From an uncultured Roseburia sp. (GTDB taxonomy: Bacteria > Bacillota > Clostridia > Lachnospirales > Lachnospiraceae): 61,694 bases of DNA. This document shows, in pieces, positions 43,388 through 51,408 of the stretch (its first letter is position 1; every line of letters starts with the position of its first letter). The DNA is taken from positions 1-61,694 of the forward strand of contig CAMUHN010000010.1 in the NCBI GenBank assembly GCA_947088675.1. Reading direction: 5' to 3'. The notes below the pieces were generated by a model. It saw nothing but the letters and a program-made list of their open reading frames with translations. It made no database searches and was not told the DNA's origin. Position numbers and translations under genes: made by a program.

Positions 43388-44302
43388 ATGGAAAAAATCA
43401 TTGAAGTATCCCATCTGCAAAAATCTTACAGGGAGATAAAGGCTGTGAAGGACATCAGCTTTTATGTGGAAAAAGGAGGGCTTTTTGCGTTTCTGGGGCC
43501 GAACGGCGCGGGAAAATCGACGACGATCAACACCATATGCACGTTTTTAAAGCCGGATCGCGGCGAGGTCATTGTAAACGGGCATAAACTTGGAAAGGAG
43601 GACGATTTGATCCGCATGGATATCGGCACTGTGTTTCAGGAGAGTCTTCTGGACAATCTTCTGACAGTCAGGGAGAATCTTACGCTCCGCGGGGGTCTGT
43701 ACGGACAAAAGGGAAGTTCGTTAAAAGATGCGGTCGAGCGCGCGGCGGTGTGCAGTGAGGTAACGGATTTTATAAACCGCCCTTACGGCAGCCTGTCCGG
43801 CGGGCAGAGACGCCGCTGCGATATCGCAAGAGCCTTAATCCACACGCCTGAAATTTTATTTTTGGATGAACCTACGACAGGATTGGACCCTCAGACGAGA
43901 AAAAGTGTCTGGAATACGGTAAAGAAACTGCAGAGAGAAGAAGGGATGACAGTCTTTCTCACAACGCACTATATGGAGGAAGCGGAGAATGCGGACTATG
44001 TCGTTGTGATTGACGGCGGAATGGTGGCGGCGCGCGGCACGCCGTTTGAACTGAAAGAAACGTACACAAGCGACCGTCTGAAGATCAGATTTTCAGAAAA
44101 AACGAAAGGGATTTCGTTCCTTTCCGGAAAAGGAATTTCCTTTCGCGAGATTGCCGACTATATTGAAGTCAAAGGGGCGACAACAAAAGAATTTATTCCG
44201 CTTTTATGGCAGATGAAAGAAAATATTTTGGATTATACGGTGGAGAAAGGGTCGATGGACGATGTCTTTCTCAACATTACGGGAAAGGAGATACGGGAAT
44301 GA
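43388..44302 (+). CDS. ABC transporter ATP-binding protein (multidrug-type)
   Basis: The 304-aa protein is a DrrA/CcmA-type ATPase: Walker A GPNGAGKST (residues 39-47), Q-loop GTVFQESLLDNLLTVRENL, signature LSGGQRRR, Walker B LFLDEPTTGLDP and H-loop TTHYMEE. It has the extended C-terminal region common in drug and antibiotic exporters. AAGGAGGG precedes the ATG. The stop overlaps the permease start as ATGA, so the two are coupled. The substrate is unknown. Confidence 0.93.
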   Translation: MEKIIEVSHLQKSYREIKAVKDISFYVEKGGLFAFLGPNGAGKSTTINTICTFLKPDRGEVIVNGHKLGKEDDLIRMDIGTVFQESLLDNLLTVRENLTLRGGLYGQKGSSLKDAVERAAVCSEVTDFINRPYGSLSGGQRRRCDIARALIHTPEILFLDEPTTGLDPQTRKSVWNTVKKLQREEGMTVFLTTHYMEEAENADYVVVIDGGMVAARGTPFELKETYTSDRLKIRFSEKTKGISFLSGKGISFREIADYIEVKGATTKEFIPLLWQMKENILDYTVEKGSMDDVFLNITGKEIRE

Positions 44303-45213
44303 TCGCATTTGCAAGGAGAAATCTGAAATTGTATTTCAGAGAGAAGAGCGCGGTCTTTTTTTCTCTGCTTGCCGTCTTTATTACGATTGCGCTGTATGTG
44401 CTGTTTCTTGGGAATGTCTATACAAAAGATATTTCCGATAGCATTGCAGAGGGGAAAAAAATGTCCGGCGCGGCGCAGGATACGGCGAATGAGGAGGAAA
44501 TGGATGCGGCGGGAGAAATTATGGACAACTGGGTGATGGCAGGCGTCGTCGCCGAGGCCGGTATTACAATTTCGCTCGGCGTGCTTGGCGCAGTCATTGA
44601 CGACCGCTCGAAACATATCACAAAAGATTTTTATGTGTCTCCGATCAGACGCTCCGCGATGACAGGCGGCTATGTGATCTGCGCCTATGCGGTCACTGTG
44701 CTGATGACTGTCGTAACGTTTGCACTTGCGCAGGCCTATATCAGGATCAACGGGGGAGATTTTCTTGCGTTAAAAAAACTGCCGGAGGCCATCGGCGTCA
44801 TTTTATTAACTGATTTTGCGGCAGTCGGGCTGATGGCGTTTTTTGTCTCGCTGTTTCAAACGCAGAGCGCATACCGGACAGCATCGACAGTCATCGGCAC
44901 GCTGGTCGGCTTTGTCATGGGGATTTATCTGCCGATCGGGATGTATCCTTCTGCGGTACAGTGGATCATACGGTGTTTTCCGATTTCCCACGGCGCATTG
45001 CTGCTGCGAAGTATCCTGACGGAGGAGGTTATGGAGCGCTCGTTTGCGCCTGCCCCGGCGCCGGTCATGGAAGAAGTTCGCGAATTTTTTGGCATTACCT
45101 GTCAGTTTGGCAGCTATACCGCTGACAAAATGTTTTCCGTGATCATTTTGTTTGCGACAGGCGCAGTCTTTCTGGGGCTTGCCTGTGTCAATCTTTCCGG
45201 AAAACAAAAATAG
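44299..45213 (+). CDS. ABC-2 type transporter permease
   Basis: The 304-aa membrane protein has one N-terminal helix (AVFFSLLAVFITIALYVLFLG), an external loop (residues about 40-80), and five further helices, which is the ABC-2 layout. The start sits inside the ATPase stop (ATGA), so an upstream in-frame extension is rejected. It forms an exporter with the preceding ATPase. The stop TAG continues into TAGTGTGA and a CGGCGG/CCGCCG hairpin, a weak relative of the dispersed element. Confidence 0.92.
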   Translation: MIAFARRNLKLYFREKSAVFFSLLAVFITIALYVLFLGNVYTKDISDSIAEGKKMSGAAQDTANEEEMDAAGEIMDNWVMAGVVAEAGITISLGVLGAVIDDRSKHITKDFYVSPIRRSAMTGGYVICAYAVTVLMTVVTFALAQAYIRINGGDFLALKKLPEAIGVILLTDFAAVGLMAFFVSLFQTQSAYRTASTVIGTLVGFVMGIYLPIGMYPSAVQWIIRCFPISHGALLLRSILTEEVMERSFAPAPAPVMEEVREFFGITCQFGSYTADKMFSVIILFATGAVFLGLACVNLSGKQK

Positions 45214-45242
45214 TGTGACGCGGCGGGAAATTGGCCGCCGGA
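45211..45242. repeat. Possible degenerate GTGTGAG element (copy E)
   Basis: TAGTGTGA begins at the permease stop and is followed by CGGCGG-gaaattgg-CCGCCG. The arrangement matches copies A and D (motif next to a GC-rich hairpin) but little primary sequence is shared, so this is a weak call. Confidence 0.3.
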
Positions 45243-45267
45243 AAAGAGATAAAAATGCTGCTTTTAT

Positions 45268-45296
45268 TTGTTTTTCATTCGCTACATTTGTATAAT
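45268..45296 (+). promoter_or_regulatory. Sigma-A promoter of the eCIS-linked regulator
   Basis: TTGTTT (45268-45273) and TATAAT (45291-45296) are 17 bp apart, about 38 bases before the regulator's TTG start. Confidence 0.7.
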
Positions 45297-45334
45297 AAAA
45301 AAGTCATAACAATGTAAGCGGAGGTGGAAACAAA

Positions 45335-48085
45335 TTGAACAGAGAAACAGGACCAGGAAAAGATCTGCTGATGGAGGCGAAAACACGCATTCCAAAACGG
45401 CGGACAAAAGATTTTGAAAGAAAGAAACTGATCGAATGGATTGAGAGAAAGCCCCAGCGGGTGATCGTTTTTCAGGCCGCGGCCGGATTTGGAAAGACAA
45501 CGGTGATGGCGGAACTGGCGGAAAGAAATAAAACATGCTGCGGTTGGTATCAGATCAGTGAAACAGATAACCGGCCGCAAAACTTTTTAAAGGGAATCCA
45601 GGCGGCAGTAACCGGTGTCGCAGATGATATTCCAATCAAAAAAGTCGGACAGGATGAGGACGGGATTGCAGATACATACCGTCAATTTCTGTCCGATTTT
45701 TTTATGCGGATGAAAGAACGTCGGTTTTATCTGTGTTTTGATAATTTGCATCTGATATCAAATGAAACGGTTATCCGGATGATTGCGTGGCTGATCGAAT
45801 GCAAAACAAAAGAGCTGCGTCTGCTGTTTACCCTGGACGGAAGTCTTACGGGCATTATGTCGTCCTGTCTGCTGCGGCAGCAGGTTTTGACGGTTCATGC
45901 AGAGCAGCTTATTTTTTCAGAGCAGGAAGTAAAGCTGCTGCTGGATGGAATGGAGGAATCCGGATATACGGAGGAACAGATTCGTAAAATCTGGCGGTAT
46001 ACCGGAGGATGGCCTGCGGGGCTGGTATTTCTCTGCGCCGAAATGAAGGCGGTGCAGGACGGTCAGTTTCTGTATGATAAAACTCATCTCTATCAATACA
46101 TATTTCACGAAGTTTTTCAAAAATTTCCCTATGAAATTCAAATGGTTTTAATCCAGCTTTCCGCTTTTGGAGAAATGGATCAGACCGTGTGCAATGAGGC
46201 GCTTGGACGCGATGACTGCGGACGGTTACTGGAATATCTGCTTGGCGAATATCGTATGGTTTATCGGGAAAAATCCGGAAGATACCGTTATTATTTCATC
46301 TATGCGGATTTTTTGGGGCAGCGTCTGACGCCTGAAATGGCAGAGGCAGTTTCTTATCGCGCCGCACGGTATTATGCGCGGCACGGCGATCTGGAGACGG
46401 CAGTCGAATATGTGCAAAAAAGCGGCAGAAACGGCTATCGTATTTTGGCGGATGCAATTGAAAAATTTGCGTATGTGCCTGCGGATGTGAAAGAGACAGA
46501 TACGGTGAAGCGATGTCTTGCTTTGTTGTACAAAGAGCAGGACAAGCTCAAAGAACGTACGCTCTACTGTATGGCGCTGCTGGCACAGCGGGAAGGAGAC
46601 ATCCGGCAGGCGGAAGCATTATTTTTGTCTGCGTCTGAGAAAGCATACCGAAACAGACAGTTTGATTTTTATGAAACCTGTATGCTTGGCCGGATTTCCT
46701 GTGCGAAGACAGGCGCCGGAATTGCGGCTGCGCGGGAACTTGCAATGGAAGCGGAATTGCGTCTTGCGTCTGTAAAAGACGTAATTTTTTATAAAACGAT
46801 TTTATGCAGGCTGGAATTTTCACTGGCGCTGGAAGATTTTGACGATTTAAACAGATTCCTGGATCAATGTCTCCCGAAAAACGCCGGTCATACGTTTGTC
46901 TGGGAGAGAATGCAGCGAATGGTACGCTGGGCTGTCAGACTGCATCAGGATGGGACCGCGGGGCAGGATACGCCGGCGCAGGCGCGTCAGGCGTCAGGTT
47001 TTTCAGCGCTGTTTGCCGCCTACGGTTATTACTGTACGGCAATGTCGCTTTACAAAAAGGAAGAGAACGGCTGGGAAGCTATGGCGTGTATTTCCATACG
47101 CATGGACGGAGAACACATTTTTGCACGCCGCTTGAAACTGCTTTTCCTGCTGGACCAATACAGAAAGCAGGATCGCGCTGCAACAGAAAAAAGAGAAGAG
47201 CTCGCGCAGAAGATACGAAAGCAGCGGGAATATTTTGTACAGACCGGGGAACGGCTTCCCCTGTTGCGGGAAACCGATGCAAAGCTGCTGGAGGGACTTC
47301 TGGAAAACGAACGGGCAAAGAGCAGACCGGCCGACCTGTTTGTAAACTGTCTCGGGGAACTGCGTGTAACGGGCAGGAGCGGGGCAGTCTGCTGGCGTAC
47401 CAAAAAGACGAGGGAGCTGTTTGCCTGCCTTTTTTTGCAGGGGGCGTCAGGTCTGAAAAAAGATACGCTGCTGGAGCGTTTATGGCCGGACACTGAGAGG
47501 AAGAAAATGTCGGTCCTTTTGCATACCACGGCGTCTTATCTTAGAAAGGCCCTGGAGCAGGCAGGCGCACCGGGGGTTCTGCTTGTGGAGAATCAGTCCT
47601 ATGCACTTGATTTTAAACGTATTTCGTCGGATGTTTCCGCATTGATGCGGTGGAACGCTTATGCACATAAGGGCGTTGTTCCGTCGAATGCCGATGTTCT
47701 GGAAGCGATGGAACTGTACCGCGAGTGTTATATGTACGGAGAGGATTATATATGGGTCGTGGAACAGAGAGAGTATGTGGAACAGGTTTTTTTACGGACG
47801 ATGAAAGAACTCGCGGTGTTAAAGATGCGTGGGGGAGAATTTGATACGGCGGCGCTGCTGCTGGAAAAGGCAGTGCGAACTGACAGTTATGCAATTTCAC
47901 TGCGGGAGTTATTGATCGAATGTCATCTTGCAGCCGGCAATGTCGGACAGGCCAGGCGGCAGTATGCGGCGGTACAGCGAATCTGCCGCAGGGAACTTTG
48001 TGTGGAGCCGGATCAGGAATGGAAAGATTTTGTAAAAAAAGTGCAAAACCGGAAGAAAACAGAAAAAGAAGACGGTTATTGTTAA
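45335..48085 (+). CDS. Large regulator: MalT-like ATPase fused to SARP/BTAD domains
   Basis: The 916-aa protein opens with a MalT-like STAND ATPase (P-loop AAAGFGKTTVMAEL at about residues 48-61; GGWPAGL motif near residue 225), continues with a TPR-like helical region (about residues 330-640), and ends with an OmpR-type winged helix (FVNCLGELRVTG, LLERLWPDTERKKMSVLLHTTASYLRKAL) and a bacterial transcriptional-activation domain (SLRELLIECHLAAGNVGQARRQYAAVQRICRREL). MalT itself ends in a LuxR helix-turn-helix, so this is a SARP-type version. The start is TTG, with GGAGGTGG upstream. It directly precedes the injection-system genes and probably activates them; this is inference. Confidence 0.85.
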   Translation: MNRETGPGKDLLMEAKTRIPKRRTKDFERKKLIEWIERKPQRVIVFQAAAGFGKTTVMAELAERNKTCCGWYQISETDNRPQNFLKGIQAAVTGVADDIPIKKVGQDEDGIADTYRQFLSDFFMRMKERRFYLCFDNLHLISNETVIRMIAWLIECKTKELRLLFTLDGSLTGIMSSCLLRQQVLTVHAEQLIFSEQEVKLLLDGMEESGYTEEQIRKIWRYTGGWPAGLVFLCAEMKAVQDGQFLYDKTHLYQYIFHEVFQKFPYEIQMVLIQLSAFGEMDQTVCNEALGRDDCGRLLEYLLGEYRMVYREKSGRYRYYFIYADFLGQRLTPEMAEAVSYRAARYYARHGDLETAVEYVQKSGRNGYRILADAIEKFAYVPADVKETDTVKRCLALLYKEQDKLKERTLYCMALLAQREGDIRQAEALFLSASEKAYRNRQFDFYETCMLGRISCAKTGAGIAAARELAMEAELRLASVKDVIFYKTILCRLEFSLALEDFDDLNRFLDQCLPKNAGHTFVWERMQRMVRWAVRLHQDGTAGQDTPAQARQASGFSALFAAYGYYCTAMSLYKKEENGWEAMACISIRMDGEHIFARRLKLLFLLDQYRKQDRAATEKREELAQKIRKQREYFVQTGERLPLLRETDAKLLEGLLENERAKSRPADLFVNCLGELRVTGRSGAVCWRTKKTRELFACLFLQGASGLKKDTLLERLWPDTERKKMSVLLHTTASYLRKALEQAGAPGVLLVENQSYALDFKRISSDVSALMRWNAYAHKGVVPSNADVLEAMELYRECYMYGEDYIWVVEQREYVEQVFLRTMKELAVLKMRGGEFDTAALLLEKAVRTDSYAISLRELLIECHLAAGNVGQARRQYAAVQRICRRELCVEPDQEWKDFVKKVQNRKKTEKEDGYC

Positions 48086-48141
48086 GAATTTGTTATGCCG
48101 AATCCTGTAAAATAATGTCGAAAAGTGACGGCAGCAGGCTA

Positions 48142-48165
48142 CGGCTTTTCATAAGGATGAAGCCG
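48142..48165 (+). promoter_or_regulatory. Hairpin just upstream of the sheath ribosome-binding site
   Basis: CGGC and TTCAT pair with ATGAA and GCCG around AAGG, leaving a two-base bulge. The sheath Shine-Dalgarno GGGGG follows four bases after the stem. A weak promoter match (TTGTTA at 48090, TAATGT at 48113, 17 bp apart) lies upstream. A role in setting sheath expression is possible but untested. Confidence 0.4.
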
Positions 48166-48179
48166 AAAGGGGGAACGAT

Positions 48180-49916
48180 ATGGCTGAATATTTATCACCG
48201 GGCGTGTATGTGGAAGAATTTGAATCCGGTGGGAAACCGATGGAGGGCGTCGGGACAAGCACGGCCGGTTTTATCGGTCTTGCAGAGAGAGGGGCAGTAG
48301 AGGGAGTTCCGCAGCTTGTGACAAATTTTGCGGATTTCAGAAGAAAATACGGAGGGTATTTATCGGAAAACGAATTTGGCGGATACCGGTTTTTGCCCTA
48401 TGCGGTAGAGCATTTTTTTATCAACGGCGGCTCCCGCGCATTTATTGCACGGGTAGCGCCGTCCGACGCCAGATGCGCGGCAGGGGCGATTCCGTCGGAG
48501 AGTGCGGCTCTTGCGTTTACGGCGAAAAATCCGGGAGTCTGGGGGAATAATATCAACATAGTTATTACACCCCAAAACAAAGCGAAAACACAGATTCTGG
48601 ATATTTTGGAGACGGCTGACGGCAAACGCTATCATGTAAAAAATGCCGCGGGATTTGCCGCGGGCGATATTGTGATGTATTCCGATCAGGCGTCAGTCAG
48701 TTATAACCGGATTGTAAAATGCCAGGATAACGTGATCACATTTGCCGCGGAATTTGACGGGAGCGTCATCGACAGGGAGCTGCTGCCGACAAAAGTGATC
48801 ACGACCTGTGAGCTTGGCATTGAGGTCAGGGTGGACGACCAGGTAGAACTGTATGAAAACGTATCGTTTAATATTGATGCGTCCACTTATATCGAGAAAA
48901 AACTGGCAAAATCGGAAATCATCGAAGTTAAATATAACGCGCTTTCGAGCGATGTCGTACTGCCGCCGTTTTTGGCGCTTGCGGGAGAGGATACGCAAAA
49001 AGCGGCGTTATCGGTACAATTGGGCGGAGGTACAAACGGGGATGTCGGCTCTTTAAGTGCGGCCGAGTTTATCGGAACAGATCGTGGAGCCGGAAAGAGG
49101 AGCGGCATTACGGCATTTTTGGACAATGACAATGTGTCTATAATAGCGGCTCCCGGCATTACCGATCCGAATGTTCAGCTGACGCTGGTTGCGCACTGCG
49201 AAAATACGGCGAGCAGGTTTGCGGTGCTGGATCTGCCGCGCGACGCGAAGAAAACAGACGATGTGATAGCGCATCGGGAGATTTTTGATACAAACTATGC
49301 GGCTCTTTATCATCCCTGGCTGACCGTGTTTGATCCGCTTGACAGGAGAAATATTGCAATTCCGCCGTCGGGTTCCGTCCTTGGCATCTACGCGAGAAGC
49401 GATAATACAAGAGGCGTGCACAAAGCGCCGGCAAACGAGGTCGTCCGCGCCTGCGTTGGGCTTGACTGCCAGTTTAACAAAGGGGAACAGGATATTTTAA
49501 ATCCGAAAGGGGTAAACCTGATCCGCTCGTTTCCGGGTATGGGGATACGGGTCTGGGGCGCGCGCACGGCAACAAGCAATCCGAGCTGGAAATATATCAA
49601 TGTGCGCAGGCTGTTTATCTATCTGGAGGAATCGATTAAGGCAAATACAAACTGGGCCGTATTTGAACCGAATGACGAAGTACTCTGGGTCCGGGTGAAA
49701 CGGACGATCGAAGTCTTTTTGACCGGAATGTGGAGGGACGGTTCCCTGGCAGGCACATCGCCCGGAGAAGCCTTTTTTGTCAATATCGGACACGAGACAA
49801 TGAGCCAGGATGATATCGACAATGGAAGGCTGATCTGCGTGATCGGCGTAGCGCCGGTAAAGCCGGCGGAGTTTGTGATCTTTAGAGTGTCGCAGAAAAC
49901 AGGCGATGCGCAGTAA
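48180..49916 (+). CDS. eCIS contractile sheath protein
   Basis: The 578-aa protein is a phage-tail-sheath/Afp2-type subunit. It begins AEYLSPGVYVEEFESGGKP and TAGFIGLAERG, the universal sheath N-terminus, continues with a variable surface region (residues about 100-270), and ends with the conserved C-terminal domain (INVRRLFIYLEESIKANTNWAVFEPNDEVLWVRVKRTIEVFLTGMWRDGSLAG). Sheath subunits contract to drive the inner tube through a target membrane. Many eCIS loci have two or three sheath paralogues; only one is seen here. AAAGGGGG is upstream, and the tube gene follows by 18 bp. Confidence 0.95.
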   Translation: MAEYLSPGVYVEEFESGGKPMEGVGTSTAGFIGLAERGAVEGVPQLVTNFADFRRKYGGYLSENEFGGYRFLPYAVEHFFINGGSRAFIARVAPSDARCAAGAIPSESAALAFTAKNPGVWGNNINIVITPQNKAKTQILDILETADGKRYHVKNAAGFAAGDIVMYSDQASVSYNRIVKCQDNVITFAAEFDGSVIDRELLPTKVITTCELGIEVRVDDQVELYENVSFNIDASTYIEKKLAKSEIIEVKYNALSSDVVLPPFLALAGEDTQKAALSVQLGGGTNGDVGSLSAAEFIGTDRGAGKRSGITAFLDNDNVSIIAAPGITDPNVQLTLVAHCENTASRFAVLDLPRDAKKTDDVIAHREIFDTNYAALYHPWLTVFDPLDRRNIAIPPSGSVLGIYARSDNTRGVHKAPANEVVRACVGLDCQFNKGEQDILNPKGVNLIRSFPGMGIRVWGARTATSNPSWKYINVRRLFIYLEESIKANTNWAVFEPNDEVLWVRVKRTIEVFLTGMWRDGSLAGTSPGEAFFVNIGHETMSQDDIDNGRLICVIGVAPVKPAEFVIFRVSQKTGDAQ

Positions 49917-49934
49917 TGCGGAAAGGAGAAGAAC

Positions 49935-50360
49935 ATGGCGACCTATCCATATGGAAAATTCAGATATAAGGTTGAGATTGACGGGATTACGGCGGGAGGT
50001 TTTTCGGAAGTAACCGGGTTTGACGCCTCCATCGACGTAATGGAATACCGCGAGGGAGATATGGTTCAGACGCCGATGAAAATTCCGGGGTTAAAAAAGT
50101 ACGGCAATATTACCTTAAAAAAAGGGCTGGCGGATTCCATGGCGCTGTACGAGTGGCTGGATAAAGGCGTAACCGGGGAAGTGGAGCGCAAGACAATTAC
50201 CATTACGCTTCTGGATGCGACGGAATCGCCCGTAGCTTCCTGGCGTGTGATTAACGCGTGGCCTGTCAAATATACGGGGCCTGATTTTAACGCGACCTCC
50301 TCGGAAGTTGCGGTAGAGACGCTTGAAGTTGCGCATGAGGGAATGACAAGGGAATCTTAA
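49935..50360 (+). CDS. eCIS inner tube protein (Hcp/gp19-like)
   Basis: The 141-aa protein matches the T4 gp19/Afp1 tube family: YPYGKFRYKVEIDGITAGGFSEVTGFDASIDVMEYREGD, PMKIPGLKKYGNITLKKGL, and the end SSEVAVETLEVAHEGMTRE. Hexameric rings of it stack to form the injected tube. GGAAAGGAG lies upstream. A divergent second tube-like gene occurs at 50956. Confidence 0.95.
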   Translation: MATYPYGKFRYKVEIDGITAGGFSEVTGFDASIDVMEYREGDMVQTPMKIPGLKKYGNITLKKGLADSMALYEWLDKGVTGEVERKTITITLLDATESPVASWRVINAWPVKYTGPDFNATSSEVAVETLEVAHEGMTRES

Positions 50361-50384
50361 ATTGTTTGAGAGAAAGGAAGCAAT

Positions 50385-50756
50385 ATGGCATTTTTGACCG
50401 AATATTCATTTGTACTGCCCAGAGGTTATCTGGATAAAAACGGGATATTGCACAGGGAGGGCACAATGCGCCTGGCCAATGCAGGAGATGAGATCCTGCC
50501 GATGAAAGATCCGCGCGTGCAGCAGAATCCGTCCTACCTGACCATCATCCTGCTGACGAGAGTGATCACATGTCTTGGGTCGCTGCCGTCTGTAGATACC
50601 AGGGTGATAGAAAATCTATACACGATGGACCTGGCCTATCTTCAGGATTTATACCAGAGGATCAATACGATGGAATCGCCCGGATATCAGACGGTATGCC
50701 CGCACTGCGGCCAGACGGTTGAAGTGCCAGTAAATTTTATGGATGCCGGGCAATAG
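50385..50756 (+). CDS. eCIS/phage tail assembly protein with CxxC motif
   Basis: The 123-aa protein begins AFLTEYSFVLPRGYLDKNGILHREGTMRLANAGDEILPMKDPRVQ and ends with TVCPHCGQTVEVPVNFM, whose CPHC could bind zinc as half of a site or act in a dimer. It sits where tail-assembly chaperone genes sit in phages and between the tube and second tube genes in many eCIS loci. A structural or chaperone role is inferred from position; biochemistry is unknown. AAAGGAAG precedes the ATG. Confidence 0.75.
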   Translation: MAFLTEYSFVLPRGYLDKNGILHREGTMRLANAGDEILPMKDPRVQQNPSYLTIILLTRVITCLGSLPSVDTRVIENLYTMDLAYLQDLYQRINTMESPGYQTVCPHCGQTVEVPVNFMDAGQ

Positions 50757-50758
50757 AA

Positions 50759-50932
50759 GTGTATCCGGCAGATAAAATTTATGAGGAGGCGGCTTTTATC
50801 GGATACTATATGCACTGGAGCCATGACGATATTATGGCGATGAGCCATGTGGACCGTCTGCGCTGGTGCAGGGAGATTTCAAAGATTAACAGACGGTTGA
50901 ACGACGAACCGGAAAATGTATTCGAGGTATAA
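50759..50932 (+). CDS. Small DUF6760-like eCIS protein
   Basis: This 57-aa frame starts at GTG two bases after the previous stop and reads YPADKIYEEAAFIGYYMHWS, then HDDIMAMSHVDRLRWCREISKINRRLN. The pattern (acidic start, aromatic YxxHW, LxHxxRxxWxxEIxxIN) resembles the small DUF6760 proteins encoded at this point in other eCIS loci. The ribosome-binding site is poor, so it is probably translated by coupling to the preceding gene. It may pair with the preceding assembly protein, like phage G/GT chaperones; that is inference. Confidence 0.72.
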   Translation: MYPADKIYEEAAFIGYYMHWSHDDIMAMSHVDRLRWCREISKINRRLNDEPENVFEV

Positions 50933-50955
50933 AAAAGCCTGATTTTGGAGGGAAT

Positions 50956-51408
50956 ATGGGAGTGGACAGCGTGACGAAATATATGCCCGGTTATCGGTTT
51001 CGCGTTATGACCGGGGAAGATCAGATTGCGGGCCTTCCGGCGCAGGAAATCTGTTTCCAGAAGATATCGGGAATAGAAGCGACGCTTGAGACAGAAGAAA
51101 TTTTCGAGGGCGGAAAAAATGACAGCCCCCACATTCTGTGCGCGCCGCATAAAAGGAATCAGCCGCTTGTGCTGGAACGCGGTATGGTTTCGGCGGATAG
51201 CTGGCTGCATCAGTTAAAGCCCGGAATGCGCCTTGGCACATGGCTGAAAGTGATTCTGCTGGACGGGAAAGGGGAGATGACGGGGCGGCAGTTTGAGATT
51301 ATGGACGGAATTGTCACAAAATGGGAAGTCTCGGGACTCAATGCGATGGACGGCTCCGTCCTGTTGGAAAAACTGGAGATTATGCATGAAGGAATTACCT
51401 ATCATTAA
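50956..51408 (+). CDS. Second eCIS tube-like protein (Afp5-type tube initiator)
   Basis: The 150-aa protein has the gp19-type fold pattern: YRFRVMTGEDQIAGLPAQEICFQKISGIEATLETEEIFEGG and the closing strand LLEKLEIMHEGITYH, which parallels LEVAHEGMT in the first tube protein. In Afp and PVC a divergent tube protein links the tube to the spike; this gene's position just before the LysM and VgrG-like genes fits that role. TTGGAGG is upstream. Its 3' end overlaps the next gene by 23 bp. Confidence 0.88.
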   Translation: MGVDSVTKYMPGYRFRVMTGEDQIAGLPAQEICFQKISGIEATLETEEIFEGGKNDSPHILCAPHKRNQPLVLERGMVSADSWLHQLKPGMRLGTWLKVILLDGKGEMTGRQFEIMDGIVTKWEVSGLNAMDGSVLLEKLEIMHEGITYH

